DNA of 12,732 nt from Kiloniellales bacterium (GTDB taxonomy: Bacteria; Pseudomonadota; Alphaproteobacteria; Kiloniellales; JAKSDN01), in assembly GCA_022360075.1 (NCBI GenBank), contig JAKSDN010000347.1:1-12732 (forward strand), given 5' to 3'. This document shows positions 1-5,693 of the stretch, piece by piece; position 1 is the first letter of the stretch, and every line of letters begins with the position of its first letter. Both the position numbers and the translations under genes were made by a program. The notes beneath the pieces were generated by a model, which was not told where the DNA came from, did no database searches, and saw nothing but the letters and a program-made list of their open reading frames with translations.

Positions 1-714
1 GATCCGCAATCGGATCTCGCCCGCCTCAACCGGATCGGCAGGCTGGCAAGACCCGAGCCGGAGTTCCTCGCGCTGCTGAGGCTTTGCGGCGAAGTCCATG
101 ACGCGACGGGCGGTCATTTCGATCCGACGGTTCAGCCGCTCTGGCAGGCGATGTCGCGTCACCGCGGCGCGCCGGACGCGGCCGTGCTGAGGGCCGCGCT
201 GTCGCGCGTCGGCTGGCCGGGCGTCGCTTTCGATCGCGAGGCCGTGCGCTTCGCGCGGCCCGGCATGGCCATGACCTTCAACGGCATCGCCCAGGGATTC
301 GCGACGGACCGCGTCGCCGAGACGCTGGCCGCGTATGGTTTCGCGGAAACGCTGGTGAATATCGGCGAGTTCCGCGCGGGCGAGGGGTCTTGGCGCGTGG
401 GCGTGGAAGATCCTCGCTACGGGCTGGTCGCGACCCGCCGGCTCGCGCGCTCGGCCATCGCCACCTCGAGCCCCGCGGCCTTGCCGTTCGGCGATAGCGG
501 TCTCGGCCACATCGTCAATCCCACGCGCGCTCTCGCGCCGCCGATCTGGTCGACCGTGAGCGTCGAGGCGAAGACAGCCGCGCGCGCCGACGGCTATTCG
601 ACGGCGCTCTGCCTGCTCAATCGTTCGGGCGTGGAGGCTGTTACGGCAAGGGTTTCCGGGCTCGACCGTGTGCTGCTTATCGGTGCGGACGGGGAGCGGT
701 TCGAGCTGGCTTGA
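1..714 (+). CDS. apbE: FAD:protein FMN transferase (ApbE family), 5' end missing
   Basis: The reading frame is open from base 1 and ends at TGA 712-714, giving 237 residues; the start and probable signal peptide lie outside the window. Visible ApbE landmarks in order: a TGGHFDPTVQPLW block (about residues 41-53 of the fragment), FNGIAQGFATDRV in place of the common GGIAKGYAVD motif, LVNIGE, an ATSSP turn, HIVNP, and ADGYSTALCLL near the C-terminus, whose Asp matches the metal-binding position of the family. ApbE enzymes covalently attach FMN from FAD to a Ser/Thr of target flavoproteins, usually exported or membrane redox subunits, with Mg2+. The NGIAQG form resembles, from memory, the NosX-like branch that serves NosR-type proteins. 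Its target is not visible here. It converges on the binding-protein gene 20 bases downstream, so it belongs to a unit that starts left of the window. The family call is firm; the subgroup is tentative. Confidence 0.88.
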   Translation, partial: DPQSDLARLNRIGRLARPEPEFLALLRLCGEVHDATGGHFDPTVQPLWQAMSRHRGAPDAAVLRAALSRVGWPGVAFDREAVRFARPGMAMTFNGIAQGFATDRVAETLAAYGFAETLVNIGEFRAGEGSWRVGVEDPRYGLVATRRLARSAIATSSPAALPFGDSGLGHIVNPTRALAPPIWSTVSVEAKTAARADGYSTALCLLNRSGVEAVTARVSGLDRVLLIGADGERFELA

Positions 715-731
715 GGCCTATCGGCCTCGGG
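710..731. terminator. Hairpin between convergent genes, possible bidirectional terminator
   Basis: GAGGCC (713-718), loop TATC (719-722) and GGCCTC (723-728) form a perfect 6-bp stem with a tetraloop. Two T-G wobbles and a C-G pair (710-712 with 729-731) extend it to 9 pairs. It overlaps the apbE stop codon and lies just before the end of the convergent gene, where a shared terminator would be expected. There is no T-run on either side, so intrinsic termination is only plausible. Confidence 0.45.
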
Positions 732-734
732 TGA

Positions 735-1634
735 TCACCAGGATGCGGGCGTGTAGGACAGGCCGTAGTCGGCGAAGATCTGGCGCAGGCGGCCGTCCTC
801 GACGGCGGCGCGGATGGCGTCGTCGACCGCGTAGGCGAGCGGGCGATAGGTGTGGCGGATCGCCACGCCAAGAGGCCACTCGCCGACCGCAAAGCCGAGC
901 AGGGGCGGCGCGTGCACGGCGATCTCCGGCGTCTGCCCGAACTCGAGCTGCGCCCGCGCGCCCATCACCGCCTTGACCTCGCCCGCGGCCAGCGCGGCCA
1001 TCGCTTCGCCCGGCGTGGCGTAGCGCCGGATGTTCGGCATCACCTGGCCGCCGGCGAAAGAGGAGAGGTAGAAGTCGGCGATCGAATCGTTCTCGACGCC
1101 GACCGTGTCGTAACGGAAGTAGGCCGGCACCGGAGCCGAGTCAGGATAGGCGTCGCGGCGGTAGGCGATGACGATCTTCTCGTTGAAGTACTGCCCGGTC
1201 AGCACGACTTGCTCGTTGCGGCAGGCCAGGTCGCTGTTGTAGGGCACGTGCAGCATCACGTTGCTCACGCGCCCGCCGATGATCGGGCCCTTCCAGACAT
1301 AGTTGCGCAGGTCGCCGTCGACGTTCTCGGAGGCGGCGACGAAGTTGAAGCGGGCTTCCACGCCCAGGTCCTCGGCGATCAGCCGGCCGAGCTCGATGTC
1401 GATCCCGTGCGCCTTGCCGCCTTCCTCCCAAGAATAAGGCGCGAAGTCCTCGTAGACGGCGAACTCGATGAAGCCCCGCTCGACGATCTGATCGAGGTCC
1501 TTGCCGACGATATCCCGGCTCGTGTTCTGCGGCTTCGGCCCGGGTACGAAATTCTCGCAGCGCGCCAGCGCTGCCGTGCCCGAGGCGAAGAAGACCGAAG
1601 CGGCGAGCAGAGCCGGGAGGAGGCCTTTGGGCAT
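735..1634 (-). CDS. Periplasmic solute-binding protein, family 3 (MoxJ/XoxJ-like, PQQ-dehydrogenase associated)
   Basis: 299 residues. An N-terminal signal peptide (MPKGLLPALLAASVFFASG..ALA, cleavage near residue 24) exports it. The mature part starts with CENFVPGPKPQN, then has the SBP_bac_3 pattern: IEFAVYEDFAPYSWEE (about 56-71), GIDIELGRLIAEDLGV (77-92), a long middle lobe, and PLGVAIRHTYRPL..VDDAIRAA..DGRLRQIFADYGL at the end. Such proteins next to PQQ dehydrogenases (MxaJ, XoxJ and relatives) are thought to interact with or activate the dehydrogenase rather than feed a transporter; that is family knowledge, not shown here. No permease or ATPase gene adjoins it. Its ATG directly follows the cytochrome stop codon (TAGATG, no gap) and has only a weak ribosome-binding site, so it is probably translationally coupled to the cytochrome gene. 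An ordinary amino-acid binding protein is the alternative. Confidence 0.8.
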   Translation of the reverse strand: MPKGLLPALLAASVFFASGTAALARCENFVPGPKPQNTSRDIVGKDLDQIVERGFIEFAVYEDFAPYSWEEGGKAHGIDIELGRLIAEDLGVEARFNFVAASENVDGDLRNYVWKGPIIGGRVSNVMLHVPYNSDLACRNEQVVLTGQYFNEKIVIAYRRDAYPDSAPVPAYFRYDTVGVENDSIADFYLSSFAGGQVMPNIRRYATPGEAMAALAAGEVKAVMGARAQLEFGQTPEIAVHAPPLLGFAVGEWPLGVAIRHTYRPLAYAVDDAIRAAVEDGRLRQIFADYGLSYTPASW

Positions 1635-2345
1635 CTACTGCGCGGCGGACAGGCCGATGGTGAGCGTATCCGCGGCGCTCTTCAGGCTCTCCGCCGAGCC
1701 GTCGAGCAGCCGCGCGGCGCGGAAGGCGACGCTGTCGGCCACCGGCGCGCCCGAGGCCGTTTCGACCTTGGAGGCGATCTCGGAGAGCTCTTGCCTGACC
1801 GAGTCGACGGCGCCCGCGTCCTGCGTCGGCACCTCGGACCACTTCACGAGCTGGTCGCGGATCTCCTTCAGGCGCTCGTTGAAGGGGTCGAGCGCGTCCT
1901 CGTCGGGACGCGATTCGATGTAGGTGCGGATCGCCCAGGCGGCTTTCTGCCCGAGAAGCTCGCCGAAGGCCGGCATTTTGGTAATGCCGTTTTGGGTATA
2001 GCCGTCACGGAAGCGTTCGACGTACCACTCGTCGCCGAACTCCTCGGCCTCCAGATAGCGCAGGTCGGGCGCCAGGCCGCCGGAGACCGCACCGAGACCG
2101 TGGCAGCGTGCGCAGTTTTGGTTGTAGCCGGACGCGCCGATTTCGATGGCCTGGTTCCAGACCTCTCCGCCGGCTTCGCGATAGGGATTTTCAGTCAGCC
2201 ATTCCTCGCCGACGTCGGGCAGCGCGTCGGTGTTGACGGGCTGCGGGGCAACGTCGCCGTGGGCATGGACGAGCGTTGCAACCATGAGTGCGGTGAGCGC
2301 GGGGATGGCCCCCTGGCACCAGCGTATGGCTCGTGGGGAAAGCAT
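1635..2345 (-). CDS. pedF: Cytochrome c-550 PedF-like, with C-terminal extension
   Basis: 236 residues from the chosen ATG at 2345. That start has a GGGAGG ribosome-binding site (2352-2357) six bases upstream and gives a clean signal peptide ending in VHA; an upstream in-frame GTG at 2387 would add 14 residues and place this site inside the gene. The mature protein begins HGDVAPQPV. One haem site CARCH lies at residues 78-82 within the YNQNCARCHGLGAVSGGLAPDLR block characteristic of PedF, and Met124 (TKMPAFGELL) is the likely distal ligand. PedF-type cytochromes accept electrons from PQQ ethanol dehydrogenases in the periplasm. The cytochrome domain ends near residue 147; a charged, helix-prone tail of about 85 residues follows with no second haem site, and I believe it is longer than in typical PedF. 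It is first gene of a two-gene unit, divergent from the accessory genes. Confidence 0.87.
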   Translation of the reverse strand: MLSPRAIRWCQGAIPALTALMVATLVHAHGDVAPQPVNTDALPDVGEEWLTENPYREAGGEVWNQAIEIGASGYNQNCARCHGLGAVSGGLAPDLRYLEAEEFGDEWYVERFRDGYTQNGITKMPAFGELLGQKAAWAIRTYIESRPDEDALDPFNERLKEIRDQLVKWSEVPTQDAGAVDSVRQELSEIASKVETASGAPVADSVAFRAARLLDGSAESLKSAADTLTIGLSAAQ

Positions 2346-2505
2346 GATCATCCTCCCAACTTTATCGGATTTGGCCGCTTCTATCACGCAGCCGTATTGT
2401 CGGCATATTCGACTTTCGATTTACGCTAATCGCCGGCGTTATACCTTGGTCCAATACATGCGTTAGGACGGCGTTGCTAGTATCGAAGCCAGGGGGAGAT
2501 GGCTG
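2346..2505. promoter_or_regulatory. Divergent promoter region between the cytochrome gene and the accessory operon
   Basis: These 160 bases separate two units transcribed away from each other, so both promoters should lie here. The stretch is visibly more AT-rich than the genes around it (2380-2460). It holds the small palindrome TTGGTCCAA (2446-2454), and GTCC (2449-2452) is mirrored by GGAC (2466-2469), a possible operator. Ribosome-binding sites are clear on both sides: GGGAGG for the minus-strand gene (2352-2357) and AGGGGGAG (2491-2498) seven bases before ATG 2506. I could not assign convincing -35/-10 pairs on either strand. Confidence 0.5.
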
Positions 2506-3669
2506 ATGCGTAGTGCGGTTTTGTCATTGTTGTTCGTGCTCGTCGCCTCCACCGCAGGCGCCGAAATCGATGTCCACATCGCCTACCTCGAGCAACAGAT
2601 CGACCGGCCGCCGACCCTCTCGAATCTCGATCCCGTGCCGGAGGATCTCGGGCTCGCCGGCGCCGAGCTGGGGCTCGCGGACAACGCCACGACCGGCGGC
2701 TTTCTCGGCCACAAGTACCGGCTGACGGCCCGCCGGGTGCCGCCGGACGGCGACTTCCTGGCCGAGGCGCGCGAGATCCTGGCCGAGACCAAGCTGCTCG
2801 TCGTTCATGCGCCGTCCGACGGGCTCTTGGCCCTGGCCGATCTGCCGGAAGCCGAAGACGCGCTCATCTTCAATGCCTCGGCCGAGGACACGAGCCTGCG
2901 CGGTGCGGACTGCCGGGCGAACGTGCTGCACAGCGTGACGAGCTACGCCATGCGCGGCGATGCGCTCGCGCAGTTCATGAACAAGAAGCGCTGGAACGAC
3001 TGGGCCCTGATCGCCGGTACACACCCGGCGGACCTGGCCTTCGCGGAGGCCCTGCGCAACGCGGCGACCAAGTTCGGGCTCAAGATCGTCGACGAGAAGA
3101 CCTGGGCCTTCGACGCAGACATCCGCCGCAACGCGGCGCAGGAGATCCCGGCCTTCACCCAGTCGCTCGAGCCGCACGACGTGCTCGTGCTGGCTGACGA
3201 GGTCGGCGATTTCGGACGCTACGTGCTCTACAACACCTGGGAGCCGCGCCCGGTCGCCGGCTCCGAGGGCGTCGCGCCCGTCGCCTGGGCCGGCGTCGTC
3301 GAGCAGTGGGGCGCGGCCCAGCTCCAGGGCCGCTTCGGCAAGTCGAGTGGCCGCCGGATGCGCTCGGTCGACTATGCCGCCTGGGCCGCCGTGCGCAGCG
3401 TCGGGGAGGCGGTGACCCGCGTCGGCAAGGTCGATCCCGCCAGCCTGCGCAGCTTCGTGCTGTCCGACGATTTCAAGCTCGCCGGCTTCAAGGGCCGGCC
3501 GATGAACTATCGGCACTGGAACGGCCAGCTTCGCCAGCCGGTGCCCCTGGTCCATCCGCGGGCGCTCGTCGCGCTCGCCCCGCTCGAGGGCTTCCTGCAC
3601 GAGCGCACGGAGCTCGACACGCTCGGCCTCGACGCATTCGAGTCCGACTGTCGGGCCTTTGAGGAGTAG
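2506..3669 (+). CDS. ABC-type substrate-binding protein of PQQ-dependent alcohol catabolism
   Basis: 387 residues, starting at ATG 2506 with a strong AGGGGGAG site seven bases upstream. Signal peptide about 1-19 (ends AGA, then EIDVHIAYLEQ). The body is a two-lobed type I periplasmic binding fold: IAYLEQQ and a LLVVHAPSDGLLALADL strand-helix early, DCRANVLHSV (Cys136), PADLAFAEALRNAATKFGLKIV in the middle, VLVLADE, and the block PRPVAGSEGVAPVAW..QWGAAQLQGRF. The C-terminal block FKLAGFKGRPMNYRHWNGQLRQPVPL and GFLHERTELDTLG is what I recall of the family named for PQQ-dependent alcohol dehydrogenase systems. Cys136 and Cys382 could form a disulfide joining the lobe to the C-terminus. Such proteins normally belong to an ABC transporter, but no permease or ATPase is in this window. 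First gene of a + strand group; the propeller gene starts 8 bases after its stop. Confidence 0.88.
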   Translation: MRSAVLSLLFVLVASTAGAEIDVHIAYLEQQIDRPPTLSNLDPVPEDLGLAGAELGLADNATTGGFLGHKYRLTARRVPPDGDFLAEAREILAETKLLVVHAPSDGLLALADLPEAEDALIFNASAEDTSLRGADCRANVLHSVTSYAMRGDALAQFMNKKRWNDWALIAGTHPADLAFAEALRNAATKFGLKIVDEKTWAFDADIRRNAAQEIPAFTQSLEPHDVLVLADEVGDFGRYVLYNTWEPRPVAGSEGVAPVAWAGVVEQWGAAQLQGRFGKSSGRRMRSVDYAAWAAVRSVGEAVTRVGKVDPASLRSFVLSDDFKLAGFKGRPMNYRHWNGQLRQPVPLVHPRALVALAPLEGFLHERTELDTLGLDAFESDCRAFEE

Positions 3670-3677
3670 CCGTAGCG

Positions 3678-4637
3678 ATGAAACGACTTGCGCTGTTTCT
3701 TGTCCTGGCCGGCCTCGCCTCGCCGGCTCTCGCAGGCGAGGTCTGGGTCACGAACGAGAAGGATGACACCGTCAGCGTCATCGATGTCGAGACGCTAGAA
3801 GTCGTGCGGACTATTCCGACGGGCGAGCGCCCGCGCGGCATCACCTTTTCAAAAGACTACAGCCGCCTCTACATCTGCGCTTCCGACAGCGACACGGTGC
3901 AGGTGATGGATCCGGATACCGGCAAGATCCTTCATGAGCTGCCGTCGGGCGAGGACCCCGAGCAGTTCGTGCTTCATCCCAACGACCGGTTGCTCTACAT
4001 CGCCAACGAGGACGACGCGGTGACGACGGTCGTCGACACGGAGACGCGCAGTGTGATCGCGCAGATCAATGTCGGCGTCGAGCCCGAGGGCATGGCGGTC
4101 TCGCCCGACGGCAAGATCGCCATCACCACCTCGGAAACCACCAACATGGCGCACTGGATCGACACGGAGACCCAGACGCTGTTCGCCAACACGCTGGTCG
4201 ACTCGCGGCCCCGCCATGCGGAGTTCGTCAAGGGCGGCAGCGAGCTTTGGGTGAGCTCGGAGATCGGCGGCACGATCACCGTCTTCAAGGTGGAGGACCA
4301 ATCGGAGATCGCCAAGATCGACTTCGCGGTCAAGGGCGTCACAGAGGACCGGGTTCAGCCCGTCGGCTTCAAGTTCACCGCGGACGAGAAGCTCGGCTTC
4401 GTCGCCCTCGGCCCGTCCAACCACGTCGCCGTCGTCAATGCCGAGACCTACGAGGTCGAGGACTACATCCTGGTCGGCCGGCGGGTCTGGCATATGGACT
4501 TCTCGCCGGACAAGTCGCTGCTCTTCACGACCAATGGCGTCTCCGGCGACGTCACCGTGATCGACGTCGCCAGTTTGAAGCCGATCAAGACCATCAAGGT
4601 CGGGCGTTTTCCCTGGGGCGCCGCGTCACGGCCGTGA
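3678..4637 (+). CDS. YVTN-family beta-propeller protein, PQQ-catabolism associated
   Basis: 319 residues. Signal peptide about 1-19 (ALA, then GEVWVTNEKDD). About seven repeats of the YVTN type follow, each with a strand such as VWVTNEKDDTVSVID, LYICASDSDTVQVMD, LYIANEDDAVTTVVD or LFTTNGVSGDVTVID, a turn, then GxxPxG..FSPD-like connectors; together they fill the whole mature protein and should make a closed seven-bladed propeller. It matches the family of beta-propellers repeatedly found with PQQ-dependent alcohol dehydrogenases. No catalytic residues are obvious and the role is unknown; binding a partner protein or cofactor is a guess. It lies 8 bases after the binding-protein gene, with GAGGAG at 3661-3666 as ribosome-binding site inside the previous gene's end, so the two are surely cotranscribed. 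Confidence 0.88.
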   Translation: MKRLALFLVLAGLASPALAGEVWVTNEKDDTVSVIDVETLEVVRTIPTGERPRGITFSKDYSRLYICASDSDTVQVMDPDTGKILHELPSGEDPEQFVLHPNDRLLYIANEDDAVTTVVDTETRSVIAQINVGVEPEGMAVSPDGKIAITTSETTNMAHWIDTETQTLFANTLVDSRPRHAEFVKGGSELWVSSEIGGTITVFKVEDQSEIAKIDFAVKGVTEDRVQPVGFKFTADEKLGFVALGPSNHVAVVNAETYEVEDYILVGRRVWHMDFSPDKSLLFTTNGVSGDVTVIDVASLKPIKTIKVGRFPWGAASRP

Positions 4638-4729
4638 GGGAGTCTGGGATGGGCAGCGTCGCGGTCGTCTTCCGGCGCGGTTTGGGTTAGAATGAGGACA
4701 TCGTTGAAGGCTCTGACTGGACGGCGGCG

Positions 4730-5263
4730 ATGTTGAGAACCGCAGTATTCGTTGGTGTGCTGATGGTCGCGCTGTCTCCGGCACGCGCCGAGGACGGCAC
4801 GCTCAATCCCGAGGAGATGTCGCTGGGCAGCGTCATGGAAAAAGCCGTGCGCGGCGAGGTCGGCATGGTGACCTGTGCCCAGGGCTACTTCATCACGAAA
4901 TCCGGGCGCCATGCCATGGCGCGGGTGCTTTTCGAGAAGTGCGCCGAGGCCGGCTATACGGGCGCGATGACCTGGATGGCGCAGCTCGACGATAACGGCC
5001 TTGGCGCGCCCGAGAACCCCGCCGCCGCGGCGGCCTGGGACCGTCGTGCCGCCGAAGCCGGAGATCCGGTCGGCCAGTTCAACTACGGTCTCGATCTGAT
5101 CCGCGGTCGCGGCGTGGCGCAGGACATCGCGCTCGGCCGACGCTTCGTCGATCGGGCCGCCGAGGCCGGGCTGAAAATCGCCAAGCGTCTGCAGGACGCG
5201 GGCTACGACCCGGAAGAGGTCACGCCGGACGCCGATAACTGGAAGTACCACCTGGTCTTCTAG
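4730..5263 (+). CDS. Periplasmic Sel1-repeat (TPR-like) protein
   Basis: 177 residues. Signal peptide MLRTAVFVGVLMVALSPARA (1-20). The mature protein contains two or three Sel1-like repeats, about residues 57-147, recognisable by AR.LFEKCAEAGYTGAMTWMAQLDDNGLG, AAAAWDRRAAEAGDPVGQFNYGLDLIRGRGVAQD and GRRFVDRAAEAGL. Cys49 and Cys71 could pair in the oxidising periplasm. Sel1 proteins are helical scaffolds for protein contacts; a role in assembling or stabilising the PQQ system is a guess from position. It follows the propeller gene after 92 bases on the same strand and may share its transcript. The ribosome-binding site is weak. The stop codon TAG sits in a CTAGTGG heptamer that recurs at the start of the second palindromic element downstream, so the present C-terminus could be set by an inserted repeat. 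Confidence 0.8.
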   Translation: MLRTAVFVGVLMVALSPARAEDGTLNPEEMSLGSVMEKAVRGEVGMVTCAQGYFITKSGRHAMARVLFEKCAEAGYTGAMTWMAQLDDNGLGAPENPAAAAAWDRRAAEAGDPVGQFNYGLDLIRGRGVAQDIALGRRFVDRAAEAGLKIAKRLQDAGYDPEEVTPDADNWKYHLVF

Positions 5264-5264
5264 T

Positions 5265-5324
5265 GGTTCAATTCCGACACTTGAGTCCGATGAAATTGGA
5301 TCAAGTGTCGACCAGAATTGAACC
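5265..5324. repeat. 60-base nested palindrome directly after the Sel1 gene
   Basis: Outer arms GGTTCAATTC (5265-5274) and GAATTGAACC (5315-5324) match perfectly. Inner arms CGACACTTGA (5275-5284) and TCAAGTGTCG (5301-5310) also match perfectly. Four bases (5311-5314) bulge on the right side only, and the apex (5286-5290 with 5296-5300) can add five pairs with one G-T. The 20-base left arm is thus fully paired. It begins two bases after the stop codon, so it could stop transcription, but no T-run follows. Its length and nesting look more like a short palindromic mobile or extragenic repeat. Confidence 0.75.
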
Positions 5325-5337
5325 CAACAAAGAGATA

Positions 5338-5392
5338 CCTAGTGGAGCGGCCCGACATTCCGGGATCGGAATGTTGGGGTCGTACCACTAGG
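5338..5392. repeat. 55-base palindromic element bounded by CCTAGTGG/CCACTAGG
   Basis: Terminal arms CCTAGTGG (5338-5345) and CCACTAGG (5385-5392) are perfect inverted repeats. Inside them, 5351-5362 pairs with 5367-5378 (12 pairs, one G-T) around the tetraloop GGAT. The two-tier structure with clean ends suggests a small mobile element such as a MITE or REP-like unit. It shares CTAGTGG and, with a one-base length difference, CCGACA with the palindrome just upstream, so the two may be related. Assignment to a known family is not possible by eye. Confidence 0.7.
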
Positions 5393-5423
5393 CGCGTGTA
5401 GGGCGCGTACCAGTCCTTCCCAC

Positions 5424-5520
5424 GCCGTCATTGCGAGCGGAGCGAAGCAATCCGGATTGCTGCCGCCGGTGCTGTCGCTCTGGATTGCCACGCCGGCTCT
5501 CGCCGGCTCGCAATGACGGC
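5424..5520. repeat. Dispersed palindromic repeat of the GTCATTGCGAGC type
   Basis: Outer arms GCCGTCATTGCGAGC (5424-5438) and GCTCGCAATGACGGC (5506-5520) are perfect 15-base inverted repeats. Inside lies the 16-base palindrome AGCAATCCGGATTGCT (5446-5461), a second GGATTGCC (5482-5489) and a CGCCGGCTC direct repeat (5491-5499 and 5501-5509). The GTCATTGCGAGCG..AGCGAAGCAATCC pattern is a well-known dispersed intergenic palindrome of many bacteria; translated, it gives the recurring junk peptides of the HCE..EAIQ and DCFA.LAMT kind. It is non-coding and marks 5264-5693 as a true intergenic, repeat-accepting region. Confidence 0.85.
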
Positions 5521-5693
5521 TGGCGACTGTGTTCGATATTGCTCCCTGCAACGCCACGCCCGCGAATCCCTACGACCATTGTGCAATTCCCAAAGCCGGC
5601 GAAGAGCGGGAATACTCGACCATCCGCGAACAGACTGTAAGCCGGCGTCATCGTCGGGATCGGCTGTTGTGCAGCGCGCGAGGGAGGAGAGTC
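5521..5693 (+). promoter_or_regulatory. Leader and probable promoter region of the PQQ dehydrogenase gene
   Basis: These 173 bases lie between the last palindromic repeat and the dehydrogenase ATG, so a promoter specific to this gene is expected here unless transcription reads through from the Sel1 gene. ATTCCC (5586-5591) and GGGAAT (5608-5613) form an inverted repeat with a 16-base spacer, a possible operator. AGGGAGGAGA (5681-5690) is a strong ribosome-binding site. No convincing -35/-10 pair stands out. The dehydrogenase frame happens to be open back to 5529, but the translated stretch has no signal peptide and overlaps no family domain, so I treat it as untranslated. Confidence 0.4.

Noticed and set aside
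852..2429. Long open frame on the + strand opposite the binding-protein and cytochrome genes
   Set aside because: It mirrors the minus-strand genes in high-GC sequence; its translation is Arg/Val/Asp-rich with no recognisable domain, while the minus-strand proteins have signal peptides and clear families.
4688..4693. TAGAAT as a -10 box for the Sel1 gene
   Set aside because: No acceptable -35 hexamer at 16-18 bases upstream; the Sel1 gene may just be read from the upstream genes.
5339..5557. Small minus-strand frames in the intergenic region 5339-5699
   Set aside because: Their peptides are translations of the palindromic repeats (HCEPA..GVAIQ, DCFAPLAMT), a known annotation artefact.
5529..5693. 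N-terminal extension of the dehydrogenase to an upstream ATG at 5529
   Set aside because: It would bury the signal peptide, lacks a ribosome-binding site of comparable quality and resembles no ExaA-family N-terminus.
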